Below, one piece after another: positions 54,547 through 63,506 of a DNA stretch of 64,000 nt. Within the stretch, counting starts at the first letter, position 1. Each line of letters starts with the position of its first letter. The stretch spans positions 27,888 to 91,887 of the forward strand of contig NZ_LLXZ01000218.1 in the NCBI RefSeq assembly GCF_001440395.1, given 5' to 3'. The notes beneath the pieces are model-generated. The model had not been told where the DNA came from and did not search any database. It saw only the letters and a list, made by a program, of their open reading frames with translations. Position numbers and translations under genes: made by a program. The DNA comes from Bradyrhizobium jicamae. GTDB lineage: Bacteria > Pseudomonadota > Alphaproteobacteria > Rhizobiales > Xanthobacteraceae.

Positions 54547-55702
54547 TCCCGTGCTCAAATTCCCGCCCGAGCAGAAGGGCGCCCCCACGACGCGGCCGAA
54601 ACTTGCGGCCGAGCCGCGCCGCCGCCTGCTGGCCGGCCTGCGCCGCTATCGCCGCTTCCTGCTATTGGTAGTGCTGCCGCTGGTCGCGCTGGTGGCCGGC
54701 GTGACGTTCTATCTCAATGGCGGCCGCTATGTGACCACCGACGACGCCTATGTCGGCGCGCAAAAGGTTCTGATCACCCCCGACATCTCCGGCAAGATCG
54801 AGAAGGTGGTGGTGAAGGAGGGCCAGCAGGTCAATCCCGGCGACGTGCTGTTCGAGTTCGATCCGGTGCCGTTCCGCCTCGCCGTCGCGCAGGCAAAGGC
54901 CAGTCTCGCGCAAGCCAACGTCACCTACGACAATCTGATCGCGGACCTCAAGATCTACGGCCAGATGAGCGAGCTGTCGCAACAGGGCATGGAGCTGAAG
55001 CGGCGCGACGTCGAACGCAAGTCTTCGCTGGTGAAGAATAATTTCGGCTCGCAGCTCGACCTCGACAATGCGTCGACCGCCCTCGTCACCGCGAGCGCGC
55101 AGTATCAGCTGCTGCAGCAGAAGATCGCGACCGCCAAGGCGCAACTGCTCGGCAACCCGGAGCTGCCGCTCGCCGAATTCCCGCCTTACGCCCAGGCCAA
55201 GGCGGCGCTCGACCAGGCCCAGCGCAATCTCGACCACACGGTGATGCGCGCGCCGATGGCCGGCATCGCCACCCAGGTCGAGCAGATCCAGCTCGGTCGC
55301 TTCGTCACCGCCGGCACGCCGGTGTTCAGCATCATCGACACCTCTAACCCGTGGGTCGACGCCAACCCGAAAGAATCCGATTTCACCTATGTCGCGGTCG
55401 GCCAGTCCGTGACCCTCGAGGTCGATGCCTTCCCCAACCATCCGTTCAAGGGCACCGTCGGCTCGCTTTCGCCCGGCACCGGCGCCCAGTTCGCGATCCT
55501 GCCGCCGCAGAACGCCTCAGGCAATTTCGTGAAAGTGGTGCAGCGCGTGCCGGTGCGGATCTATTTCGACAGGAACGACAAGTTCGTCCGCAAGCTGAAG
55601 GCCGGCATGAGCGTCTACGCCACGATCGACACCAACCATCGCCGCTCGCTGTCGGCCCTGCTCGGCCTCTCGCCCGCGGTGGCAAACCAGGACCACGAAT
55701 AA
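54539..55702 (+). CDS. emrA: HlyD/EmrA-type membrane fusion protein
   Basis: 387-residue periplasmic adaptor of a multidrug efflux system. One transmembrane segment (about 41-62, FLLLVVLPLVALVAGVTFYL) follows a short cytoplasmic N-terminus. The barrel-sandwich hybrid starts VTTDDAYVGAQKVLITPDISG and resumes after a coiled-coil hairpin at VMRAPMAGIATQVEQIQLGRFV. It connects the MFS pump to an outer-membrane channel. The emrB stop/start spacing is four bases. Confidence 0.92.
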   Translation: MADPVLKFPPEQKGAPTTRPKLAAEPRRRLLAGLRRYRRFLLLVVLPLVALVAGVTFYLNGGRYVTTDDAYVGAQKVLITPDISGKIEKVVVKEGQQVNPGDVLFEFDPVPFRLAVAQAKASLAQANVTYDNLIADLKIYGQMSELSQQGMELKRRDVERKSSLVKNNFGSQLDLDNASTALVTASAQYQLLQQKIATAKAQLLGNPELPLAEFPPYAQAKAALDQAQRNLDHTVMRAPMAGIATQVEQIQLGRFVTAGTPVFSIIDTSNPWVDANPKESDFTYVAVGQSVTLEVDAFPNHPFKGTVGSLSPGTGAQFAILPPQNASGNFVKVVQRVPVRIYFDRNDKFVRKLKAGMSVYATIDTNHRRSLSALLGLSPAVANQDHE

Positions 55703-55706
55703 CGCC

Positions 55707-57266
55707 ATGCCGACGCCCGGCGCATTATCGGCTGCCGTTCCCGGCCTGCGCCGGAACATGGTGACGATCTGCGCCATGACGGCGACCATCATGCAGGCGC
55801 TGGACACGACGATCGCCAATGTCGCGCTGCCCTATATGCAGGGCACGCTGTCGGCCTCGCAGGACCAGATCAACTGGGTGCTGACCTCCTACATCGTCGC
55901 CGCCGCGATCATGACCGCGCCGGTCGGGTGGATCGCCAATCGCTTCGGCCGAAAGAGCATCTTTATCATCTGCTCGGCCGGCTTCACCATTGCGTCCGTG
56001 ATGTGCGGACTGGCGCAGGATATCACCCAGATGGTGGTGTTTCGCCTGCTGCAGGGCGTGTTCGGCGCGGCGCTGGTGCCGCTGTCGCAGGCGGTGATGC
56101 TCGATTCCTACGCGCTGCACGAGCGGGCGAAAGCAATGGCGATCTGGGGCATGGGCGTGATGATGGGACCGATCATGGGTCCCTCGCTCGGCGCCTGGCT
56201 GACCGAGACCTATTCCTGGCATTGGGTGTTCTTCGTCAACCTGCCGTTCGGCGTCATTACCGTGCTCGGCCTCATCATCTTCATGGACGAGACGAAGAAG
56301 GATCTTGGGCTGCGCTTCGACTGGTTCGGCTTCACCGCGCTGGCTATCGCGATCGGCGCGCTGCAGCTTGCACTCGACCGCGGCGAGCAGCTCGGCTGGC
56401 TCGAATCCAACGAGATCATCGCCGAATTCATCGTCGCCGGCATCGGCTTCTATTATTTCCTGGCGCATTCACTGACGACGCAGCATCCGTTCATCCAGTT
56501 CGCGCTGTTCAAGGACAAGAATTTCGTTGCCGGCTGCGTGTTCATGGCCGTGATGGGGTTGGTGCTGTTCTCGACCATGGCGCTGTCGTCGCCGTTCCTG
56601 CAGAACGTGATCGGCTATCCCATCATCACCGCCGGGCTTCTGCTGGCGAGCCGCGGCTGCGGCACGTTCGTGGCGATGATGCTGGTCGGCCGCATGATGA
56701 ACCATATCGAGGCTCGAACGCTGATCGTCTCGGGCCTCGGCATCACCTGTCTGTCGCTATACTACATGACCGGCTGGACCGACCAGACCGGCGCGACCGA
56801 GATCGTAATCATCAGCGTGGTCCAGGGCTTTGGTTTTGGTCTCGTCTTCGTCCCACTGTCCACGGTAGCCTTCCTGACGCTGCCCAATCATCTGCGCACC
56901 GACGGCACCTCGATGCTCACCTTGATGCGCAACGTCGCCAGCTCGATCGGGATCTCCCTCGTGATCGCGCAACTGACACAGGGCACGCGCTACACCTACG
57001 CCGTCATGTCGGAACATATCAATCCGTTCAATCACGCCCTGCAGATGCCAGGAGTACGCGACATGATCGACCTCGCCACCGACAAGGGCCGCGCCTTGGC
57101 GGATGTGACGGTCAAGGCGCAGGCGCAGATCATCGCGTTCTCGCACGACTACCAGCTGGTGATGATCTTCACCGCCTGCGCCATCCCGCTCGCCATCATG
57201 ATCGGCTCGACCAAGGCGACGCTGCGCCAGCAATCGGTCGCGCCTGACCATGCTGTCATGGAATAA
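55707..57266 (+). CDS. emrB: DHA2 family MFS efflux permease (EmrB-like)
   Basis: 519-residue proton-driven multidrug exporter of the 14-transmembrane-segment family. Motifs include MQALDTTIANVALPYMQG near the first helix, GWIANRFGRKSIF in loop 2-3 (motif A), and GIMGPSLGAWLTE for motif C-like sequence (it reads GPIMGPSLGAWL). It forms a tripartite pump with the preceding EmrA-like adaptor. Typical substrates are hydrophobic acids and uncouplers; none can be deduced here. Confidence 0.93.
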   Translation: MPTPGALSAAVPGLRRNMVTICAMTATIMQALDTTIANVALPYMQGTLSASQDQINWVLTSYIVAAAIMTAPVGWIANRFGRKSIFIICSAGFTIASVMCGLAQDITQMVVFRLLQGVFGAALVPLSQAVMLDSYALHERAKAMAIWGMGVMMGPIMGPSLGAWLTETYSWHWVFFVNLPFGVITVLGLIIFMDETKKDLGLRFDWFGFTALAIAIGALQLALDRGEQLGWLESNEIIAEFIVAGIGFYYFLAHSLTTQHPFIQFALFKDKNFVAGCVFMAVMGLVLFSTMALSSPFLQNVIGYPIITAGLLLASRGCGTFVAMMLVGRMMNHIEARTLIVSGLGITCLSLYYMTGWTDQTGATEIVIISVVQGFGFGLVFVPLSTVAFLTLPNHLRTDGTSMLTLMRNVASSIGISLVIAQLTQGTRYTYAVMSEHINPFNHALQMPGVRDMIDLATDKGRALADVTVKAQAQIIAFSHDYQLVMIFTACAIPLAIMIGSTKATLRQQSVAPDHAVME

Positions 57267-57297
57267 CGGGAGCATTCTCTCAACGTCATGGCCGGTG

Positions 57298-58224
57298 CTA
57301 TTTCGCCGCACCCTGCTTGGCCTGCAGGCTCAGCCACATGCCGCCAAGCGACAGCGCGCCGCCGATCAGATGGATCATGGTCGGCGCCTCGCTCAGAAAC
57401 AGGATCGACAGCACGGCGCTCACGATCGGACCGAGATAGAGGCTGAGCGACGTCGACACCGCACCGAACTTCACGCCGAGATAGGCATAGGCCGAATAGG
57501 CAAAAAGCCCGGGCACCAACCCCGCGAAGAGATAGACCAGCGCCGCACGCCCGCTGAACGCGGCGGCCGGCGCGGCCCACATTTCGTGGATGGCGAAGGG
57601 CAGCGAGAACATCGCGCCTGCCGCGGCGAACAGACCGATTCGCGCCAGAAAGCTTACCCCGCTGCCGACACGGTTCTGCAACAGGGTGTACCCCGCCCAA
57701 CCCAGCATCGCCAGCAAAGCGAGCAGATCGCCGAGCGCCACGCCTCCTCCGATGGCGGCTTGCCCCTTGGTAATGATCAATGCGGCGCCCGCCAGCGAGA
57801 GCAGCATGCCTATGATCTGGCTTCGATGGACGGCTTCCTGTCCCGACAGGAACGAAAACAGCAGGACCACGAGCGGGGCGAGCGCCATGATCAGCGACAG
57901 CGTGATCGCCGAGGTCGTAACACCGGCGACATAGACCGGGCCGCCGCAGACGAACATGCCGAGGAAACCGGCCACGACGATGCCGAGCGTCTGCCCGCGC
58001 AACACGCCGGGCTTTTCCCGCAGCGCTATCACGACGGCCGGCAGGAGGCCGAGCGCCACGATACTCCAGCGAAAGAACGCAATCGAGAACGGCGGAACGC
58101 TGCCGGCAACGCCGCGCGCCAGGATCATGTTCGAGACCTGGGCAGTGGCAATCAGCAGAAAGCCGAGCAGGCCCAGCATGTCGCGCGCGCGGCGCGCGCT
58201 TTCCTTGGGTTCGATCATGTCCAA
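57298..58224 (-). CDS. DMT superfamily (EamA) transporter
   Basis: 308-residue inner-membrane transporter with ten hydrophobic segments, opening with a cytoplasmic N-terminus MDMIEPKESARRARDML and including GVTTSAITLSLIMALAPLVVLLFSFL. It starts 46 bases after the tannase-family gene stop on the same strand, so it may be the last gene of the catabolic operon. Export or uptake substrate unknown. Its stop is convergent with emrB. Confidence 0.84.
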   Translation of the reverse strand: MDMIEPKESARRARDMLGLLGFLLIATAQVSNMILARGVAGSVPPFSIAFFRWSIVALGLLPAVVIALREKPGVLRGQTLGIVVAGFLGMFVCGGPVYVAGVTTSAITLSLIMALAPLVVLLFSFLSGQEAVHRSQIIGMLLSLAGAALIITKGQAAIGGGVALGDLLALLAMLGWAGYTLLQNRVGSGVSFLARIGLFAAAGAMFSLPFAIHEMWAAPAAAFSGRAALVYLFAGLVPGLFAYSAYAYLGVKFGAVSTSLSLYLGPIVSAVLSILFLSEAPTMIHLIGGALSLGGMWLSLQAKQGAAK

Positions 58225-58270
58225 TCCGGTATTGACGTCGCTACCGACGACACGATCCTAACCCGCCGGC

Positions 58271-60100
58271 CTACCGGCAGCTATAGCTCGAAGCCTGCTT
58301 TGCGTCTCCGTTGCCATTCCAGGTCGTCCGCAGCGGATAAACGCAGACGGGATAACTAAGACTATTGTCGCGCGAGGTCAGCAGGATTTCGCCGGGCGCG
58401 GCGCCCTTCTCGACCCAGTCGATCAGCGCCGTGAAGAACTGATCCTGCTCGCGCGTCGGCGTCTGGTTGGCATTGCCAGGCAGCTTCGGCAGCGGCACGG
58501 TATCGTTCTTGCCGCCGACCGTGTAGGCCCGACCTTGCGAAGAGTGCGCCGAACCCGGCACAAGATACATTCGCATGAACTTCTGCACCTCGGTATCGCC
58601 GCCCATCGCCGCCACCACGCGCTCGTGGTAATTGATGTTGCCGGCCGGCGGGATCGCGTCGTCGACGAGGCCGGTGTGGACGATTACCTTGCGGCCGAGA
58701 TCGCGCAGCTTGGCAAGATCTGCCTTGTCGGTGATGAGATCGCTGAACAGCGTCGGCTGCAGTGCGACGCCCTTGTTCACGGCGTCGGCAAGCCCGGCGT
58801 AATCCAGCTCCAGCCACTTGTTGCGGGCATTGGTCGAGGCATTCGTGATCGGTTCGCCCGACGACGTACTGGCATCGGGCGCGTAGCCGACATCCTGCAG
58901 CGCCAGCGCGACACCGTAGGAGGAAGCGCTGGTGATCAAATTGCCGATGGCGGTGCTCTTGGTGAACGTCCACCAGAGCTGATTCTTGCCGAGCGATTTG
59001 CCGGATCGCGCCCCGGCGCTCTGCGCGGCATCGAAACTTCCATCGCTGGTCGCGCCGTACCAGATCCGGTTCAGCGCGTTCGCCTCCTTCAGACTCATGC
59101 AGGCCGCGGCATCGGCGTTACTTCCGGTGACACCCTCGCCGGCTTCGCCTGTGCACAGCATGTCGGCATCGCGCGCGGGATTGTAGTCGCAGGCAAAGGG
59201 ATCGAGCAGGAAGCCGAGGCCCGCTTTGTCGCAGGCGGCTACCGCGCGCTTGTTGGCGGCGGCGATCTTGGCAGCGAAGGCTGTGGCCTTGGGCTTGTCC
59301 GCCGAGGTGAAGCCGAGCTCGGTCTTCATCACGATCTGCGGATAAAGACCCGCCGTTCCGAATTTCGCGATGCTCAGCGCCGGCTGCGCGATCATGTAGC
59401 CATCATAGAGTTCAGGGTATTCCTGCACGAGCTTCAGGCCTTGCCGGCCGCCCTGCGAATGGCCGTCGTAATAGGCATATTTCGGCGCCTTGCCGTAATA
59501 GAGGTTGACCAGCGCCTTTGTCTTGACGGCCTGCTCCACCATGGCCCGCACCGAGAAATCGCGCAGCGATTCCACATTGACCTTGCCGTCCGACAGGAAT
59601 GCAAACGAGCCATCCTGATACCAGGGCTGGCCGGCGTCAGTGGTGCCCGATGCATAGCCGATATTGGCATTGACGATCGCCGGCACCTTGCTGCCGATCT
59701 TGTCGGCATAGCGATGACCGCCGCCGACCCATCCGCCGCCGCCATAGTTGCGGATGCGCTCGTTCCAGTTGGCAGGCGTCGGCAGCCAAACCTCGATGCC
59801 GATGCCTTCGGAATACGAGCGCGCGTTCTTGTCCTTTTCCGCCGTGGCACCGGGGCCGACCAACAGCTTGACCAGGCACAGATCGGCCGCCGCGGTTACC
59901 GGCTGAGGCGCGTCAGGCGCCTTCAGCTCCTCGCCCTTCTTCACCAGCCGGACCGCGATGACCTTGGTGTCGGCGTCGGGGCGGAACGCCGTCTTGATCC
60001 CGTCATCGCAGGAAAGCGCATCGGCCCACGCCGGCGAGAGATAACCGCAGGCAGCAAGCAGCAATGTTGCGCCAACGGCCTTCCGTTTCATGATCGACAT
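58271..60100 (-). CDS. Tannase/feruloyl esterase family protein with altered Cys-Ser/His-Cys motif
   Basis: 609-residue exported alpha/beta-hydrolase of the tannase family. A signal peptide (1-27, ending AWADA) precedes the mature protein. The nucleophile Ser215 lies in YYDGHSQGGRQ, the acid Asp480 in VIVHTGLVDDAIPP and the His in YLVPGSAHSSQG (His519). The family's disulfide links a Cys before the Ser to a Cys after the His (CS-D-HC motif); here those positions are His214 and Ser520, so the bond is absent while the triad is kept. Likely role: ester cleavage of plant phenolic esters in the periplasm. It follows the dehydratase gene by 43 bases. Confidence 0.88.
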   Translation of the reverse strand: MSIMKRKAVGATLLLAACGYLSPAWADALSCDDGIKTAFRPDADTKVIAVRLVKKGEELKAPDAPQPVTAAADLCLVKLLVGPGATAEKDKNARSYSEGIGIEVWLPTPANWNERIRNYGGGGWVGGGHRYADKIGSKVPAIVNANIGYASGTTDAGQPWYQDGSFAFLSDGKVNVESLRDFSVRAMVEQAVKTKALVNLYYGKAPKYAYYDGHSQGGRQGLKLVQEYPELYDGYMIAQPALSIAKFGTAGLYPQIVMKTELGFTSADKPKATAFAAKIAAANKRAVAACDKAGLGFLLDPFACDYNPARDADMLCTGEAGEGVTGSNADAAACMSLKEANALNRIWYGATSDGSFDAAQSAGARSGKSLGKNQLWWTFTKSTAIGNLITSASSYGVALALQDVGYAPDASTSSGEPITNASTNARNKWLELDYAGLADAVNKGVALQPTLFSDLITDKADLAKLRDLGRKVIVHTGLVDDAIPPAGNINYHERVVAAMGGDTEVQKFMRMYLVPGSAHSSQGRAYTVGGKNDTVPLPKLPGNANQTPTREQDQFFTALIDWVEKGAAPGEILLTSRDNSLSYPVCVYPLRTTWNGNGDAKQASSYSCR

Positions 60101-60143
60101 CGTCTCGCTCCCCCTTTAGTCTTCTTGTTTTCCAATCCGATAG

Positions 60144-62015
60144 TTACGCCTTGGGCATGGTCAGCGGCCGCGATTCGCGGGTCTGGGCCGCGAGCCTGAT
60201 CGCGGCGTTGGCGGCGCCGAAGCCGTGATAGTTGCGGCGTTCTACGATCTCAAAGAAGAACCGCTCGTCGAACGCGTGGGTATAGACCTGGAAGAATTCG
60301 CCGTCGCCTTCGCGGTCGTAGAGAATCTGGTTGTGGCGAAGCGCGGCCATCATGTCGGCATCGAGGCCGTATTTGGCTTCGATGTCGTCGTAGTAATTGT
60401 CGGGAATCTTCAGGAAGTCGGCACCCCGCGCGCGCATGTCGGCGATCGCGGCGAAGATGTCGCCGCAGGAGAACGCGACATGCTGCACGCCGGAGCCGAA
60501 GAATTCGTGGATGAAGCGGGCCGACAGCGTGCGGGTGGCTGACGAACCGTTGAGCACCATGCGCAGGCCCTGATTGCCATTGATCAACGCCTGGCTCTGC
60601 ACCAGCCCGACCGGGTCCGCGATCTCCATCTGCGGCAGGCGCTCCAGATCGAGAATGCCGGTGTAGAACAGCAGCCACGACAGCATCTCGTCATAGGGCA
60701 TCGACTGCGAGATATGGTCGACGGCATCGAGCCGGTCGGTAGCCGCATCGCTGCGCAGGGACTCAAAATCGAGGTCCCAGTTCTTGCCGGCCTGTTCGAG
60801 GAAATACAGCAGACTGCCGCCGACGCCGCGGATCGCCGGAATCTCCAGCTCGCCCGGCCCGACCGGCTGGTAGAAGGTGCGTGCCTGCAACGCCTCCGCC
60901 CGCGCCATGGTCCTGCCGGCATCGTCCACGTCGACGGCGATGGCGCAGACGCCGGGTCCATGCGCGACAAAGTGCGAATGCGCAAAGCCATCCGGCTCGC
61001 AGTTGATGACGAGGTCGATATGGCCCTGCGACCAGCGCTCGACGTCCTTGCTGCGATGGGCACCGGTCCTGCGGAAACCGAGCTGGCCGAACAGCGCGGC
61101 GAGGCCTTTGGCTTTTTCCTCGCTCACGGCGAATTCGATGAAGCCGACGCCACGGCTGTGCGCTTTCGGCGGCAGCGGCGCCGCCGGAACGCTTGACGCC
61201 GCCGCGCGGACGTCATCCTCAAGCAGGATCAGCGAACGCAGCCCGTCGGTCGCGGTGCGGACCGCAGAGCCGGCGCGGAACTGATCGTTGAATATTTCGA
61301 GCGACAGCGGGCCGGCATAGCCGGTGGCCAGCACGTCCTGCACGAAACGCGCGACCGGAAGATCGCCCTGCCCGGGAAAACAGCGGAAATGCCGGCTCCA
61401 CGACAGCACGTCGAGGCCGAGCTTCGGCGCATCGGCCAGTTGCACCAGAAAGATCTTGTCGGCGGGAATCGATTGGATCGGCAGCGTCGGGAACGAAGGC
61501 GCCAGCGCATGAAAACTGTCGAGGATGACGCCGATCGCCGTGTGGTCGGCGCGCCGCACGATCTCCCAGGCGTCGCGATAGTCGTTGACATGACGGCCCC
61601 AGGCCAGCGCCTCATAGCCCACGCGCAGGCCCCGCGCTGCAGCCCGCTCGCCCAGTTCGCGAAAATCGGCGGCGGCGCGATCGACGCCGCCGAGGGAGGC
61701 CAGCGAGATGTTGCTGCAGATCAGCATCAGGTCGGTCTGCAGTTCCTGCATCAGGTCGAACTTGCGCTCGGCGCGCGCGAAATTCCGCCCGCGCTGCGGC
61801 TCCGGCATGCCCTCGAAGTCGCGGAACGGCTGGAAGGCGCAGATCGACAGCCCGAGATCCCGGCACATCTGGCCGACGTCGCGCGGGCTGCCGTTGAACG
61901 AGAGCAGATCGTTCTCGAAAATCTCGACGGCATCGAAGCCGGCTTCGGCGATCGCGCGCAGCTTTTCGTCGAGCGCGCCGCTGAGCGAAACGGTAGCGAT
62001 CGAGCGCTTGTTCAT
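60144..62015 (-). CDS. quiC: 3-Dehydroshikimate dehydratase fused to an HPPD-like domain (QuiC-type)
   Basis: 623-residue two-domain protein. Residues 1-265 are a sugar-isomerase-type TIM barrel with metal ligands Glu135, Asp166, Gln192 and Glu240 in YEALAWGRHVN, LDSFHALA, VQLADAP and SLEIFND; this is the layout of bacterial 3-dehydroshikimate dehydratase, giving protocatechuate. Residues about 288-605 are VOC/4-hydroxyphenylpyruvate dioxygenase-like with possible metal ligands His434, His512 and Glu589. The fused QuiC1 form of Pseudomonas has the same architecture (family knowledge). The stop of the livF-type gene overlaps the start by four bases, so uptake and catabolism are coupled. Confidence 0.9.
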   Translation of the reverse strand: MNKRSIATVSLSGALDEKLRAIAEAGFDAVEIFENDLLSFNGSPRDVGQMCRDLGLSICAFQPFRDFEGMPEPQRGRNFARAERKFDLMQELQTDLMLICSNISLASLGGVDRAAADFRELGERAAARGLRVGYEALAWGRHVNDYRDAWEIVRRADHTAIGVILDSFHALAPSFPTLPIQSIPADKIFLVQLADAPKLGLDVLSWSRHFRCFPGQGDLPVARFVQDVLATGYAGPLSLEIFNDQFRAGSAVRTATDGLRSLILLEDDVRAAASSVPAAPLPPKAHSRGVGFIEFAVSEEKAKGLAALFGQLGFRRTGAHRSKDVERWSQGHIDLVINCEPDGFAHSHFVAHGPGVCAIAVDVDDAGRTMARAEALQARTFYQPVGPGELEIPAIRGVGGSLLYFLEQAGKNWDLDFESLRSDAATDRLDAVDHISQSMPYDEMLSWLLFYTGILDLERLPQMEIADPVGLVQSQALINGNQGLRMVLNGSSATRTLSARFIHEFFGSGVQHVAFSCGDIFAAIADMRARGADFLKIPDNYYDDIEAKYGLDADMMAALRHNQILYDREGDGEFFQVYTHAFDERFFFEIVERRNYHGFGAANAAIRLAAQTRESRPLTMPKA

Positions 62016-62749
62016 GCGGCCGTCTCCGTCATCGCGCCGCCCAGGAACAGTTGCCCGATGCGGGGATCGTTCAGCACGCGGTCGGCCTTGTCGACGAGCC
62101 GGGTCTGGCCGAGTTCGAGCACGATGCCGTAGTCGGAAATCTCCAGCGCCGAGCGCGCATTCTGCTCGATCATCAGGATCGACACGCCGCGGTCGCGCAA
62201 TTCCTTCAGGATGTTGAAGGTCTGCTGCACCATCAGCGGCGACAACCCGATCGACGGCTCGTCGATCAGCACCAGTTGCGGATTGAGCAGGAGGCCACGG
62301 ACGACTTCGAGCTGCTTCTGCTCGCCGCCCGACAGCGTCGATGCCTGCTGCGTCGCCTTCTTGCGCAGCACCGGGAATTTATCGAGCGCCGCCTCGATCC
62401 TGGCGGGCAGATCGGCGATGTCACGCGCAACGACGGCGCCGAGCTGGATGTTGTCGCGCACCGACAGTTCCGGGAAGATGTTGCGCCCTTGCGGCACGTA
62501 GCAGATGCCTGCATTGAGCAGTTCGCGCTGGCTCAGCCCGGTGACATCGCGCCCCTTGAATACGACCTTGCCTTCGCGCAGCTTCAACAGGCCGAAGATC
62601 GCCTTGAACACGGTGGATTTTCCCGCGCCGTTCGGCCCGATCACGGTGGTGATGGAGCCTGCTGGCACCGAAAAACTGGTGCCGTTGAGGATCGTCATCT
62701 TGCCGTAGCCGCCGACGAGGCCTTGTACATCGAGGATGGCATCGCTCAT
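62012..62749 (-). CDS. Liv-type ABC transporter ATP-binding protein (LivF-like)
   Basis: 245-residue ATPase of a second HAAT importer. Walker A GPNGAGKST, the signature LSGGEQKQL, Walker B LVLIDEPSIGLSP and the switch His-region ILMIEQNARSALE, where the usual His is replaced by Asn, as is common in LivF. It overlaps the dehydratase start by four bases. Substrate likely linked to aromatic or hydroxyaromatic catabolism because of the downstream genes; inferred. Confidence 0.92.
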   Translation of the reverse strand: MSDAILDVQGLVGGYGKMTILNGTSFSVPAGSITTVIGPNGAGKSTVFKAIFGLLKLREGKVVFKGRDVTGLSQRELLNAGICYVPQGRNIFPELSVRDNIQLGAVVARDIADLPARIEAALDKFPVLRKKATQQASTLSGGEQKQLEVVRGLLLNPQLVLIDEPSIGLSPLMVQQTFNILKELRDRGVSILMIEQNARSALEISDYGIVLELGQTRLVDKADRVLNDPRIGQLFLGGAMTETAA

Positions 62750-62762
62750 GGGATCGATCCCT

Positions 62763-63506
62763 TCAGTGGCCGAGATAGGCTTCGATGACGGCCGGATTGG
62801 CGCGCACTTCGGCCGGCGTGCCCATCGCCAGCAGCTTGCCTTCCGCCATCACCATCACGCGCGTGCACAGCGACATCACGAATTCCATGTTGTGCTCGAT
62901 CACGACGAAGGTGGCGCGCTTCTCGCGATTGATCGCCGCCAGCCGTTCCTTCAGATCGCCGAGCATGGTGAGGTTGACGCCGCCGGCGGGCTCGTCGAGC
63001 AGCACCAGCCGCGGCCCGCCCATGAACGCCATCGCGGCGTCGAGCAGTTTTTGCTGGCCGTAGGACAGGCCGCCCGCCGCTTCGGTGGCGAGATGATCGA
63101 GCTTGAAGAAGCCGATCATCTGGTCCGCGGCCGCAGACAGTCCGGCATCCGATGGACCGAACAGCCGCGACATCATGTTGCCCTGATGCTCCTGGCCGGC
63201 GAGGATCAGGTTCTCCCGCACCGACAGTTTCGGGAACACCTGCAGGAGCTGGAAGGTGCGGCTGACGCCGAGTCGATTCAATTCGGACGGCCGCAATCCG
63301 GTGACAACCTTGCCGTCGACCTTCACCTCGCCGTCGGTCGGCGCCAACTGGCCGAGGATGCAGTTGAACAGCGTGGACTTGCCGCATCCATTCGGGCCGA
63401 TCAGGCCGAGGATCTCGCCCTCCTGCACGTCGAAACTGATACCGTCGACGGCCTTGATGCCGCCAAAGCTCTTCTTGACGTTGGTGACTTCGAGGACCGC
63501 GGTCAT
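62763..63506 (-). CDS. Liv-type ABC transporter ATP-binding protein (LivG-like)
   Basis: 247-residue ATPase from the ATG at 63506. Walker A GPNGCGKST (with Cys in place of the common Ser/Ala), the signature LSYGQQKLLD, Walker B LVLLDEPAGGVN and VVIEHNMEFV. It overlaps the permease end by four bases and sits 13 bases before the LivF-like gene. Confidence 0.92.
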   Translation of the reverse strand: MTAVLEVTNVKKSFGGIKAVDGISFDVQEGEILGLIGPNGCGKSTLFNCILGQLAPTDGEVKVDGKVVTGLRPSELNRLGVSRTFQLLQVFPKLSVRENLILAGQEHQGNMMSRLFGPSDAGLSAAADQMIGFFKLDHLATEAAGGLSYGQQKLLDAAMAFMGGPRLVLLDEPAGGVNLTMLGDLKERLAAINREKRATFVVIEHNMEFVMSLCTRVMVMAEGKLLAMGTPAEVRANPAVIEAYLGH

